A stretch of 64,000 nucleotides of DNA from Gluconobacter kondonii (GTDB taxonomy: Bacteria > Pseudomonadota > Alphaproteobacteria > Acetobacterales > Acetobacteraceae), in NCBI RefSeq assembly GCF_002723995.1, contig NZ_BEWP01000002.1:1-64000 (forward strand), read 5' to 3'. Of this stretch, positions 54,415 to 62,284 are shown in pieces; the stretch's first letter is position 1, and every line of letters starts with the position of its first letter. The position numbers and the translations under genes are program-made. The notes below the pieces were generated by a model, which saw only the letters and a list, made by a program, of their open reading frames with translations, made no database searches and had not been told where the DNA came from.

Positions 54415-55860
54415 TCAGAAACCCGCCGGAGCCAGTTCATGAGGTATGGACCCCGCTCTCCTGCCTGCGGATTGTGCGGGACTGAAACGGAATTTGGACA
54501 GTTCGGCGAAAAGATCCTTCGCCTCGTTGCTTAGATTCCGACAGGCCACAGTGACCTCCTCCACCATCGCGGCATTGCGCTGCGTCATCTGGTCCATTTC
54601 GCTGATGGCCTTGTTGATCGTCTCAAGACTTTCGGCCTCCCCCGTCGTGGAGCGCGAAATGTCCTCCAGCAGGGCCGTTATTCCGTCCACATGCTCACTG
54701 ATGACCTTCATAGACCGGTCCGCATCCCCAACAAGCTGGACACCCTCTTCCACCTGCCGACCCGAAGACGTGATGATGTTGCGAATATCCTGCGCCGATT
54801 TGGCAGAACGCTGCGCAAGCGCCCGGATTTCCTTCGCCACCACATCAAAACCCTGACCTGCCTCCCCCGCACGAGCCGCTTCGATTCCGGCATTCAACGA
54901 CAGAAGATTGGTCTGGAACGCGATTTCCTCGATCAGGCCCAGAATGCTCTCGATCTGCCGCGAAGACGTCCGGATTTCGCCCATGGCCCGGTTGGCGGAA
55001 TGCATAATGCCCGACACCACGACGGTCTGTCCCCGCGTTTCCAGAGCCGTTTCACGCGCCCGCACCGCAGAACGCGCCGTTTTCCCGACCGTCTGGGTGA
55101 TGCTGTTGATGGAAGCGGCGGACTGGGCCAGCGTGATAGCCTGACGCTCCGTTCGACCGCTCAGTTCCGTCGAAGCCGAGGCGATTTCGGCGGTTCCGTT
55201 AGCGATGACAGAGGTCGCATCGGAAATCTTGGCGATCGCCGTCCGGTATATCTGGATGAGCGTGTTGAAATTCTGCCGGAACTCCTCGAACCGGTCCTGA
55301 AAACCATCGCCGAACGTGAAGGTCAGATCCCCTTCCTTCACAATCTCCAGCCCAGCGCAGATGGTTCCGATCGTCTCATCCTGCACACGGCGGATCCGAT
55401 CGCTGCGGCTGGACAGTTCCTTTTGGATCTGCGCCGCATCGCGCGCTTCTTCCGCCGAATTTTCCTGAAGAGTCAGCTGTTTCTGGCTGTTTTCCCGGAA
55501 CAGCTGAAGAGAGCGTGCCAACCGCCCCGCACAGTCATGATGATGAAGGCACGGAATGGTGATGTTGAGAGCACCAGCCGCGACCTTTTCCGTCGCCGCC
55601 GTAATCTGCTCGAACGGTACGGCAATCACATGAATGGCGAACCGCGCGATCAGAAGTGTCAGCGCAACCTGAAACATCAACCCCATACACTGCGAAAGCA
55701 TCTGTTCATGCCGGTAATGAATAAACAGACGCTCGCAAAGCTGTTCGACCACAAACTGTACCACGGCGATCAGAACAAGAAGTGCAAACAGCACCTTGAT
55801 TTTCTGTCGGACATAGGCGGTTTTTTCAATCCAGTTTAGCATGATCGCCTTTATTGACAT
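54415..55860 (-). CDS. Methyl-accepting chemotaxis protein
   Basis: 481 residues (an alternative start at 55842). Two membrane helices (about 22-42 and 58-80) are separated by only about 15 residues, so there is no periplasmic ligand domain and the receptor must sense via the membrane or cytosol. A HAMP-like segment and a second linker lead into the signalling hairpin with [20 protein letters not shown] and [20 protein letters not shown]. Long coiled-coil methylation helices flank it. No che genes are in the window. Confidence 0.93.
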   Translation of the reverse strand: MSIKAIMLNWIEKTAYVRQKIKVLFALLVLIAVVQFVVEQLCERLFIHYRHEQMLSQCMGLMFQVALTLLIARFAIHVIAVPFEQITAATEKVAAGALNITIPCLHHHDCAGRLARSLQLFRENSQKQLTLQENSAEEARDAAQIQKELSSRSDRIRRVQDETIGTICAGLEIVKEGDLTFTFGDGFQDRFEEFRQNFNTLIQIYRTAIAKISDATSVIANGTAEIASASTELSGRTERQAITLAQSAASINSITQTVGKTARSAVRARETALETRGQTVVVSGIMHSANRAMGEIRTSSRQIESILGLIEEIAFQTNLLSLNAGIEAARAGEAGQGFDVVAKEIRALAQRSAKSAQDIRNIITSSGRQVEEGVQLVGDADRSMKVISEHVDGITALLEDISRSTTGEAESLETINKAISEMDQMTQRNAAMVEEVTVACRNLSNEAKDLFAELSKFRFSPAQSAGRRAGSIPHELAPAGF

Positions 55861-56033
55861 CAGGTCTCACGCTCCGCTTGGACACCAGCGTGATGTTTTT
55901 TGAAAACTATACATGTCGTTATTAATAAAGAATGAAGAATACTCTCGAAATTGTTTGCAACACTCACCCTGCACGGCCCGGACAGAATCTGCTCATATTG
56001 ACAATTTTCCGTCCCCAGACGATCTGTGACGCT
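55861..56033. other. Promoter region between the chemotaxis receptor and the riboswitch
   Basis: AT-rich non-coding stretch (especially 55900-56000) between divergent transcription units. It should hold the promoters for both, but I could not define a clear -35/-10 pair for either. Confidence 0.4.
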
Positions 56034-56148
56034 TCACCGTGGGGAGCCCCGGCAAGGGGCTGAGATTCTGCTGTCATGACGCTTGTCCGTCATGGGCGCA
56101 GTGACCCATTGAACCTGATCCAGTTCACACTGGCGGAGGGATGGTGGT
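56034..56148 (+). ncRNA. TPP (thiamine pyrophosphate) riboswitch
   Basis: The conserved THI-box elements are all present in order: GGGGAGCC early, GGGGCTGAGA, then a variable hairpin (TGTCATGAC...GTCATGGGCG), GTGACCCATTGAACCTGATC, CAGTTCACACTGGCGGAGGG, and a closing P1 pairing of CACC (56035-56038) with GGTG (56143-56146). It lies about 100 bases upstream of the TonB receptor start. With no strong terminator between aptamer and ATG, translational control is more likely. TPP binding should shut off the downstream thiamine uptake genes. Confidence 0.95.
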
Positions 56149-56250
56149 CGCTGCCTGCCGGACGCATTTTCACGAGCCCGCCAGCCAGCAGCTTGAACCT
56201 TTCCTATCAGCGCTGAACTTCCATTGCTTGCAGGCGAGGCGTTTTCCATC

Positions 56251-58677
56251 ATGGCCCACGGACACCCCGGAGACTCTGCTGCACCCCGCCTGCGGTATCA
56301 TGGCATCCTGCCCGCCCTGATCGGCACCACGGTCTGTCTGTCCGTCGCCCACGCGGCCGATACGAACAAACCGCAGACCCATCACACAGCGCCTGCCCCT
56401 TCAGCCGCGACTGCACCGCGCCCGGCATCAGCCGAACATATTATCGTCCACCGAATTCCAGACAGCGCGCCCGGAAACCAGCCGGGAGGCGGCCTGATCC
56501 ACCCACAGGACGGTGTGAAATCCGTCAGTACGGTCAGTCAGGATTTCATTTCCAAACAGGCTCCCATGGCCACGGCCTTCCAGCTTGCCGCCATGCTGCC
56601 CGGCGCCAATGTATCCTCGTCCGATCCAATGGGATTTTCCCCCAATACCGACATCACCGTTCGCGGGCTCGACAACAGCGCCATCGGTTATGTGCTTGAA
56701 GGCATGCCGCTGAACGATGTCGCCGCGTATTCCGGCACGCCCAGCCAGTTCGCGGACAGTGAGAACTATCAGGAAATTGCCCTGTCGCAGGGCTCTGCCG
56801 ATCTGGACAGTCCGGTGCTAAACGCCGCCGGGGGCCTGATGAACCTGACCTTCCGCGACCCCGCCCAAAAAGCGGGTGGTGACGCCAGCGTGTCTTACGG
56901 GTCCTACAACACCAACCGCGAATTCATCCGTCTCGACACCGGCGACATCGCCCATACCGGCATCCGTGGCTTTGTGTCCTACTCCCACGGCGCAACCGAC
57001 AACTGGCGCGGGCCCGGACGCGACGAAAAGCAGCATGTCGATTTCAAGCTCCTCAAGGAATGGGGTCAGGGCAACCGCGCCAGCCTCATCGGCACTTTCA
57101 ACACGACCATCACAAGCTGGTATCCCGAACCCACCATGGACACATGGAAATCGGACGGGATCAAAGGCCAGAACAACCTGCTGGCCCATTATGACAGCAG
57201 CAATCCGGAAAACGGCGCGAATTACTGGCGCCTGTGGCGGGACGGAGAGCGCACGCTTTACGGCGGCGCGCCGGTCCATCTGACCCTGACCGACCATCTG
57301 ACGCTGGACGTCACACCCTACGCGCAGCTTGCCTATGGCAACTGGCCGGGCGGAAGCACCCTGTCCGAAACAGGACTTTATCAGGGCACACAGGCCCTGT
57401 CGGACACGCTGAACCTTCCCGGCGCACAGGACGGCGTGGGCGTAGTCCGCGCAGATTACACCCAGCGCAGCTATCGCTCGGGCTTTACCAGCGCGCTGCA
57501 CTACAAAACCGGCTGGAACGATTTCGTCCTCGGATACTGGTACGATTACGGTGACGACAACGAGCAGCAGCCCTTCACGGCCGTTCAGACCAATGGCTAC
57601 GCCCCGGACATCTGGGCGCAAAACGGCCGCGACGTAATCCGCCTGTCCAACGGCGAACGCCTTCTGGGCGGCAGCTTTCACACCATTTCCCAGACGAACG
57701 CACTGTTCGTCGGCGATCACATGTCCCTGCTGCACGACCATCTGGCCATCGACCTTGGCTTCAAAGCCGTCATGATGAGCCGCGATGGCACTAACAGCAT
57801 GCCGGGCCCGCAATACCATGTCGGCTCCAACAGCATGGAGCCCCTGCCCCGTCTCGGCGTGCGCTGGCGCATTGACGCGGAAAACCAGATCTTCTTCAAC
57901 GCCACGACCAATTTCCGCGCCCCGGACCAGAGCGCGCTGTACAACACCTATGACCCCTCTTCGGGCGAAATGTACGGAACCGGATCGGCTGATGTCCGGA
58001 ACGAATATTCTATCTCCGAAGAGCTGGGATACCGCCGCACGGGGCGCTGGATCATCGGCAGCCTGACGCTGTTCAACTACAATTTCACCAACCGCCAGAT
58101 CTCCACACAGGCCGTCCAGAACGGCTCTATCGTCAGCACGACGATGAACGCGGGTGGCCAGACTTCACGCGGCGTGGACGTAGAAATCGGCCTGCGACCC
58201 TGGCACCATTTCAGCCCCTATGTCTCGGGCGAATACCTGCACGCCACGATCGACAACGATCTGATTTCGGGCGGCGACCTGCTGCGTACCCGTGGCCGCA
58301 TCGCTGTCCGCAGCCCGACCCTTCAGGCCGCGGCCGGGCTGAGCTACGATGACGGACACATCTTCGGCGTCGTCACCGTGCATTACACCGGCCACCAGTA
58401 CGCGACCTTCATGAATGACGAGCGCGTCTCGGATCACACGACCGGCGATCTCGCCATCGGCTACCGCTTTTCGGACCATATCCATCTGCATCAGCCGACC
58501 CTGCGGATGAACTTCATCAACATCACGAACGAACACTACCTTTCCGGCGTGGCAAGCCCGACCATGAATGCGAAAGACACGACCGGCGTGTATGGCACCA
58601 CCATCGCCGGAAGTGCCCCGAGCTACTTCATCGGAGGCGGGTTTGCGGCCCTGTTCACTGCTTCGACGGGATTCTGA
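56251..58677 (+). CDS. TonB-dependent receptor, probable outer-membrane thiamine transporter
   Basis: 808 residues from the ATG at 56251. Signal peptide about 15-36 (LPALIGTTVCLSVAHA). Plug domain about 85-215 with TVSQDFISKQAPMATAFQLA, DITVRGLDNSAIGYVLEGMP and GSADLDSPVLNAAGGLMNLT. The C-terminal barrel ends in TASTGF with a terminal aromatic residue. It is controlled by the TPP riboswitch and followed by a kinase and a PnuC-type carrier, so the ligand is inferred to be thiamine or a precursor, imported with TonB energy. Iron or other ligands would not explain the riboswitch. Confidence 0.9.
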   Translation: MAHGHPGDSAAPRLRYHGILPALIGTTVCLSVAHAADTNKPQTHHTAPAPSAATAPRPASAEHIIVHRIPDSAPGNQPGGGLIHPQDGVKSVSTVSQDFISKQAPMATAFQLAAMLPGANVSSSDPMGFSPNTDITVRGLDNSAIGYVLEGMPLNDVAAYSGTPSQFADSENYQEIALSQGSADLDSPVLNAAGGLMNLTFRDPAQKAGGDASVSYGSYNTNREFIRLDTGDIAHTGIRGFVSYSHGATDNWRGPGRDEKQHVDFKLLKEWGQGNRASLIGTFNTTITSWYPEPTMDTWKSDGIKGQNNLLAHYDSSNPENGANYWRLWRDGERTLYGGAPVHLTLTDHLTLDVTPYAQLAYGNWPGGSTLSETGLYQGTQALSDTLNLPGAQDGVGVVRADYTQRSYRSGFTSALHYKTGWNDFVLGYWYDYGDDNEQQPFTAVQTNGYAPDIWAQNGRDVIRLSNGERLLGGSFHTISQTNALFVGDHMSLLHDHLAIDLGFKAVMMSRDGTNSMPGPQYHVGSNSMEPLPRLGVRWRIDAENQIFFNATTNFRAPDQSALYNTYDPSSGEMYGTGSADVRNEYSISEELGYRRTGRWIIGSLTLFNYNFTNRQISTQAVQNGSIVSTTMNAGGQTSRGVDVEIGLRPWHHFSPYVSGEYLHATIDNDLISGGDLLRTRGRIAVRSPTLQAAAGLSYDDGHIFGVVTVHYTGHQYATFMNDERVSDHTTGDLAIGYRFSDHIHLHQPTLRMNFINITNEHYLSGVASPTMNAKDTTGVYGTTIAGSAPSYFIGGGFAALFTASTGF

Positions 58678-58679
58678 GC

Positions 58680-59834
58680 ATGGCGGAGGCTTCCGGGCAG
58701 TTCGGCGTCAATGGTCCCGAAAGCAGGCGGGACTGGGCCGCCCTATCTGATGCCGAAGCTCGCGATGTCCTCTCCCGTTTTCCGCTTCCTTCCCCCGCGC
58801 GGCAGGTCATCTGGCACGGACGACGCCCCTTTTCCTCCACGGGCGTCGTCCTTCTGGAAGATGGAAGCCGCGTTTTTCTCAAACGCCACGACCATTGCCT
58901 GCGCGATGCGGCAGCGCTTGCGGAAGAACACCGCTTCATCACACATCTGGCAGCGCAGGGTGTTCCGGTCGGCCAGACATGGCGCACCAAAAGCAGGGAG
59001 GCCGCACTCGATCTCAACGGATCGGCCTACGAAGTCTTTTCCATCATGCCCGGCCATGATCTTTACGAGACCGTGCAATCCTGGGAACCGTTCCACAACG
59101 TCCAACATGCTTTCTCCGGCGGCCAGCGTCTTGGCCAGCTTCACGCGGCTTCCAGGAGCTTCGACGCCCCTGCGCGCCCTTCCCGCCGCCCACTTCTCTC
59201 CACATTCGAGGTCATCACATCTCCCGACCTGATGACCGGGCTGGACCGCTGGATCCCACATCAGGCCGGGCTTGCCGAAGCCCTGACACACCACCGCTGG
59301 CGCGACGATATCCCCCTGGCCCTCCTGCCCTTTCATGAACGGCTGAAGCCACATCTCGGCACAATTCAGCCGCGCTGGGGACATGGCGACTGGCACCCGT
59401 CAAACCTGTTTTGGACCAGCACCGGGCCGGAAGCGCAGGTTTGCGGTATTCTCGATTTTGGGATGTCGGACCGCACCTGCGCCGCCTACGATCTCGCTGT
59501 CGCCATTGAACGCACCGCTATCGCGTGGCTCGATCCCGAAAACAACTGTCCTGTCAGTCTCGACCGCCTCCAAGCCTTCCTGTCAGGCTATCGGACACAC
59601 TATGCCCTTTCGACGAAAGAGCGTCGCCTGGTGCCGCTTTTCCTGCCTCTCGTTCACGTCGAATATGCCCTGTCCGAAGTCGCCTATTACGAGACACTGG
59701 TTCATGACAGAGCCGGAGTGAAAGCCGCCTATACGGACTATCTTCTGGGTCACGCCCACTGGTTCTCGTCTCCTGCGGGGCAGCAATTCCTGCACTGGCT
59801 GACGGATAATCTCCAAACAGCGCCATGTCCCTGA
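58680..59834 (+). CDS. Aminoglycoside phosphotransferase-fold kinase, probable thiamine kinase
   Basis: 384 residues, protein-kinase-like APH fold: GVVLLEDGSRVFLKRHD (ATP-binding Lys), EEHRFITHLAAQGVPV, the catalytic loop HGDWHPSNLFW (Asp and Asn) and the Mg site ILDFGMSDRTCAAYDLA. It starts 2 bp after the TonB receptor and overlaps the PnuC-like gene by 10 bp. In the context of a TPP riboswitch and a facilitative carrier, trapping imported thiamine by phosphorylation is the likely role, as with other APH-fold thiamine kinases. Substrate assignment is contextual. Confidence 0.82.
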   Translation: MAEASGQFGVNGPESRRDWAALSDAEARDVLSRFPLPSPARQVIWHGRRPFSSTGVVLLEDGSRVFLKRHDHCLRDAAALAEEHRFITHLAAQGVPVGQTWRTKSREAALDLNGSAYEVFSIMPGHDLYETVQSWEPFHNVQHAFSGGQRLGQLHAASRSFDAPARPSRRPLLSTFEVITSPDLMTGLDRWIPHQAGLAEALTHHRWRDDIPLALLPFHERLKPHLGTIQPRWGHGDWHPSNLFWTSTGPEAQVCGILDFGMSDRTCAAYDLAVAIERTAIAWLDPENNCPVSLDRLQAFLSGYRTHYALSTKERRLVPLFLPLVHVEYALSEVAYYETLVHDRAGVKAAYTDYLLGHAHWFSSPAGQQFLHWLTDNLQTAPCP

Positions 59835-60406
59835 TCGAAATTCTGGGGGCCGTCCTCAGCGCACTTGCCGTCTGGCTGACATCGCGGCGCAGCATGATCT
59901 GCTGGCCCGTGTCTCTGGCCGCGGCAGGGCTTTATTCGTGGATTTTCCTTCAGGCCCGACTTTACGCCGATGCCGGGCTTCAGATCGCATTCTGCCTGTA
60001 TGTCGTCTACGGCTGGCAGCACTGGCGCAAGATGGCGAAACCGGATGGCCGCATCCACGTCCGCCGCCCGACACGCCCCACACTTCTGAAAGGGCTGCTC
60101 TGCGGCGCGACGGGAAGTGCTGTCTGGGCGTTCGTCCTTGCCCGCTTCACCAACGATCCCACGCCCATCATGGACGCCACCCTCACGGCCTACAGCATTC
60201 TCGCCCAGTACTGGGACACCATGCGCTATCGTGAAACCTGGCTGCTATGGATTGTGGTGGACAGCGCCTATGTCGCCCTGTTCATAAGCCGCGGCCTTTA
60301 TCCGACAGCCCTGCTCTATGCCGGTTTTGTCGTGCTGGCGGCAAACGGATACCGGCTCTGGAAACCCGAAATTTCTGCCGGAGCGGCATCCGGTCCGCAC
60401 CCCTGA
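59825..60406 (+). CDS. PnuC-family inner-membrane carrier (PnuT-like thiamine transporter)
   Basis: 193 residues, six to seven helices. NMN-transporter (PnuC) family features are LTSRRSMICWPVSLAAAGLY, the aromatic WIFLQARLYADAGLQIAFCL with YVVYGWQHW, ILAQYWDTMRYRETWLLWIV, and VDSAYVALFISRGLYPTALL. PnuC carriers are energy-independent and rely on phosphorylation of the substrate after entry, which fits the adjacent kinase. Riboswitch control points to thiamine (PnuT) rather than nicotinamide riboside. A terminator follows. Confidence 0.88.
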   Translation: MSLIEILGAVLSALAVWLTSRRSMICWPVSLAAAGLYSWIFLQARLYADAGLQIAFCLYVVYGWQHWRKMAKPDGRIHVRRPTRPTLLKGLLCGATGSAVWAFVLARFTNDPTPIMDATLTAYSILAQYWDTMRYRETWLLWIVVDSAYVALFISRGLYPTALLYAGFVVLAANGYRLWKPEISAGAASGPHP

Positions 60407-60410
60407 ATGA

Positions 60411-60444
60411 AAAAAAGCCGCCCTGAATTTTCAGAGCGGCTTTT
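60411..60444. terminator. Bidirectional terminator between thiamine operon and the gene at 60458
   Basis: A-run, AGCCGC...CTGA-ATTT-TCAG...GCGGCT stem, then TTTT. It sits between convergent stops at 60406 and 60458 and is usable from both strands. Confidence 0.9.
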
Positions 60445-60457
60445 ATCAAGACAGCAT

Positions 60458-60805
60458 TCAGTCGACCGGTTCATCCTCCGGCAGAGGCTGGATCTGACGC
60501 AGCTTGCCGTAGCGGTCGTAATAAAAGACCGACGTTCCCCGCCGTTCGGCATAACCGTCCGGCTGACCGTCCTTCGTCTGGAACAGCAGCCGGAAGGCAT
60601 CCGGCTGCTCAATCACTTTGTCCCCGGGCGGGCGATACCGATACCGGCTAAAATCGGCATGGCTCTTGGGCAGCGACGAGTTGTGATACAGGTCGTGCAT
60701 GCTCGGCTTCTTGGGACCGTCATCCGCATCCTGCGCCACGGCCGTACCAAGGGCCGCGCCTGAAACGGCAAGAACGGCCAGTACTGGGACAATCAACCTG
60801 CGCAT
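60458..60805 (-). CDS. Hypothetical periplasmic protein
   Basis: 115 residues. A signal peptide with cleavage likely after GTAVA (residues 1-23) precedes a mature part rich in Asp, Lys, Arg and Tyr: HDLYHNSSLPKSHADFSRYR, AFRLLFQTKDGQPDGYAERR, and a C-terminal TSVFYYDRYGKLRQIQPLPE. No family recognised. It lies just downstream of the efflux outer-membrane gene on the same strand but is separated from it by 12 bp only at the level of start and stop, so co-transcription is possible. Confidence 0.75.
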   Translation of the reverse strand: MRRLIVPVLAVLAVSGAALGTAVAQDADDGPKKPSMHDLYHNSSLPKSHADFSRYRYRPPGDKVIEQPDAFRLLFQTKDGQPDGYAERRGTSVFYYDRYGKLRQIQPLPEDEPVD

Positions 60806-60817
60806 GATGCTCTCCGG

Positions 60818-62284
60818 TCAGTGCGTTTGTGCGGGCACCTTAGGCGAAACCGTCTTCTGGCTCCACCCACCACCGAGCGCGCGATACAATGTCACAATAT
60901 TCTGGAACCGCGCAGCTTTGACCGTGATTGCATTCTGCTGCGCCTGATAGAGGGTGCGCTGCTGCGTCAGGGTGGTCAGATAGCTGTCGATGCCAGCCTT
61001 GTATCGCATGTTGGCCAGATCGAACGCCTGCTGCGACTGCGCCACCAGCTCGTCCATGTGGCGCTGCTGGGTCGTATAGGTTTCCCGTGCCGTCAACGCA
61101 TCCGAAACTTCACGGAAGGCCGACTGTACGGTCTTTTCATACTGTGCCGCATTCTGACGGGACTGCGCCTTGGCCATCATCAGGTTCCCTTCGCTCTGCC
61201 CCCATGTCAGCAGCGGAACGCTGATGGACGGGGAGATGCTCCAGGTTTCAGCACCCGGTGTGAACAGCTTGCGGAACTGAAGCGAACTGGTACCTTCCGA
61301 AGCCGTCAGCGTAAAGCGGGGGAAGAACGCCGCGCGCGCTGCACCAACATTCGCATTGGCTCCCAACAGAGTGTGCTCGGCCGCACGAACATCCGGCCGC
61401 TGCTCCAGCAGATCCGAAGGCAGACCCTCCGGCAGATCCGCAATCATGGTCTGCGACCCGAAAGGCGCCGGTTCCGGCAAAGTCGACGGCAGCGGCGAGC
61501 CAACAAGAAGCTGAAGCGCATGCTCGTCATCCGCCAGCGCGCGCGTATATTGCGCCTCGTAGGCAGAAGCCTGCTCGACCTGTGTCTTGACCTGCGCCAG
61601 CGTCAGCGCATCCGTTTCGCCATTGTCATAGGAAAGCTGTGTCAGCCGCAGCGTATCGCGCTCTGACGCCAATGTGGCGCGCGTCACCCGGAGCTGCTCG
61701 CGATCAGCCAACCACTGGATGTAGGTCGTCCCGATCTGCGAGACCGTCGTGATGAGAACGTTCCGCGCGTTCTCGACGTTGTTCAGCACCGTTTCCTTCT
61801 GCTGACGCGTCAGGTTGCGGATGCGACCCCACAGATCGATTTCGTAAGACGAAAATCCGATCGACGTCTGATACAGACGCAGGGTCGAGATATGCTCACC
61901 AACGCCCGGCGCAAACGAAAAACCTGCCGTGTCGGATGGCGCCATGAACATCCCTTGCCCGCCAGCCGAGATGATCGGGAACAGGGACGCATTCTGGATC
62001 TCATACTGGCCGCGCGCCACGCCCACAGCATCAAGCTGCGCTGCGATGTCGCGGTTGTTTTTCAGAGCCAGTGCCACGAGCGCCTTCAAACGCGGGTCGG
62101 TGAAGAAATCCTCCCACCCGAGATTGGAGGCAGCCTGAGCCGCAGGTGTGTTCTTCGATGCCGTATCTGCAGGGTAGCTGTTCTGGATGGCCTGTGTGGG
62201 TCGGTGGTAAACCGGCGCCATGTTACAGGCCGAGAGCATCAGCATCCCGGCAAATCCGGAAGTCAGTCCGAGACGGGCCTTCAT
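60818..62284 (-). CDS. RND efflux outer-membrane lipoprotein (NodT/OprM family)
   Basis: 488 residues. The lipoprotein signal ends in LSACNMAPVYHRP (Cys 20), as in OprM-type factors. Two repeated outer-membrane efflux domains follow, with LIxAxxxxPxxTLTAxxG-type motifs seen as ARAAFFPRFTLTASEGTSSL, and SISPSISVPLLTWGQSEGNL. Coiled-coil periplasmic helices include LTQLSYDNGETDALTLAQVK. It forms the exit duct of a tripartite RND pump. It overlaps the RND permease stop by 4 bp. Confidence 0.95.
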   Translation of the reverse strand: MKARLGLTSGFAGMLMLSACNMAPVYHRPTQAIQNSYPADTASKNTPAAQAASNLGWEDFFTDPRLKALVALALKNNRDIAAQLDAVGVARGQYEIQNASLFPIISAGGQGMFMAPSDTAGFSFAPGVGEHISTLRLYQTSIGFSSYEIDLWGRIRNLTRQQKETVLNNVENARNVLITTVSQIGTTYIQWLADREQLRVTRATLASERDTLRLTQLSYDNGETDALTLAQVKTQVEQASAYEAQYTRALADDEHALQLLVGSPLPSTLPEPAPFGSQTMIADLPEGLPSDLLEQRPDVRAAEHTLLGANANVGAARAAFFPRFTLTASEGTSSLQFRKLFTPGAETWSISPSISVPLLTWGQSEGNLMMAKAQSRQNAAQYEKTVQSAFREVSDALTARETYTTQQRHMDELVAQSQQAFDLANMRYKAGIDSYLTTLTQQRTLYQAQQNAITVKAARFQNIVTLYRALGGGWSQKTVSPKVPAQTH

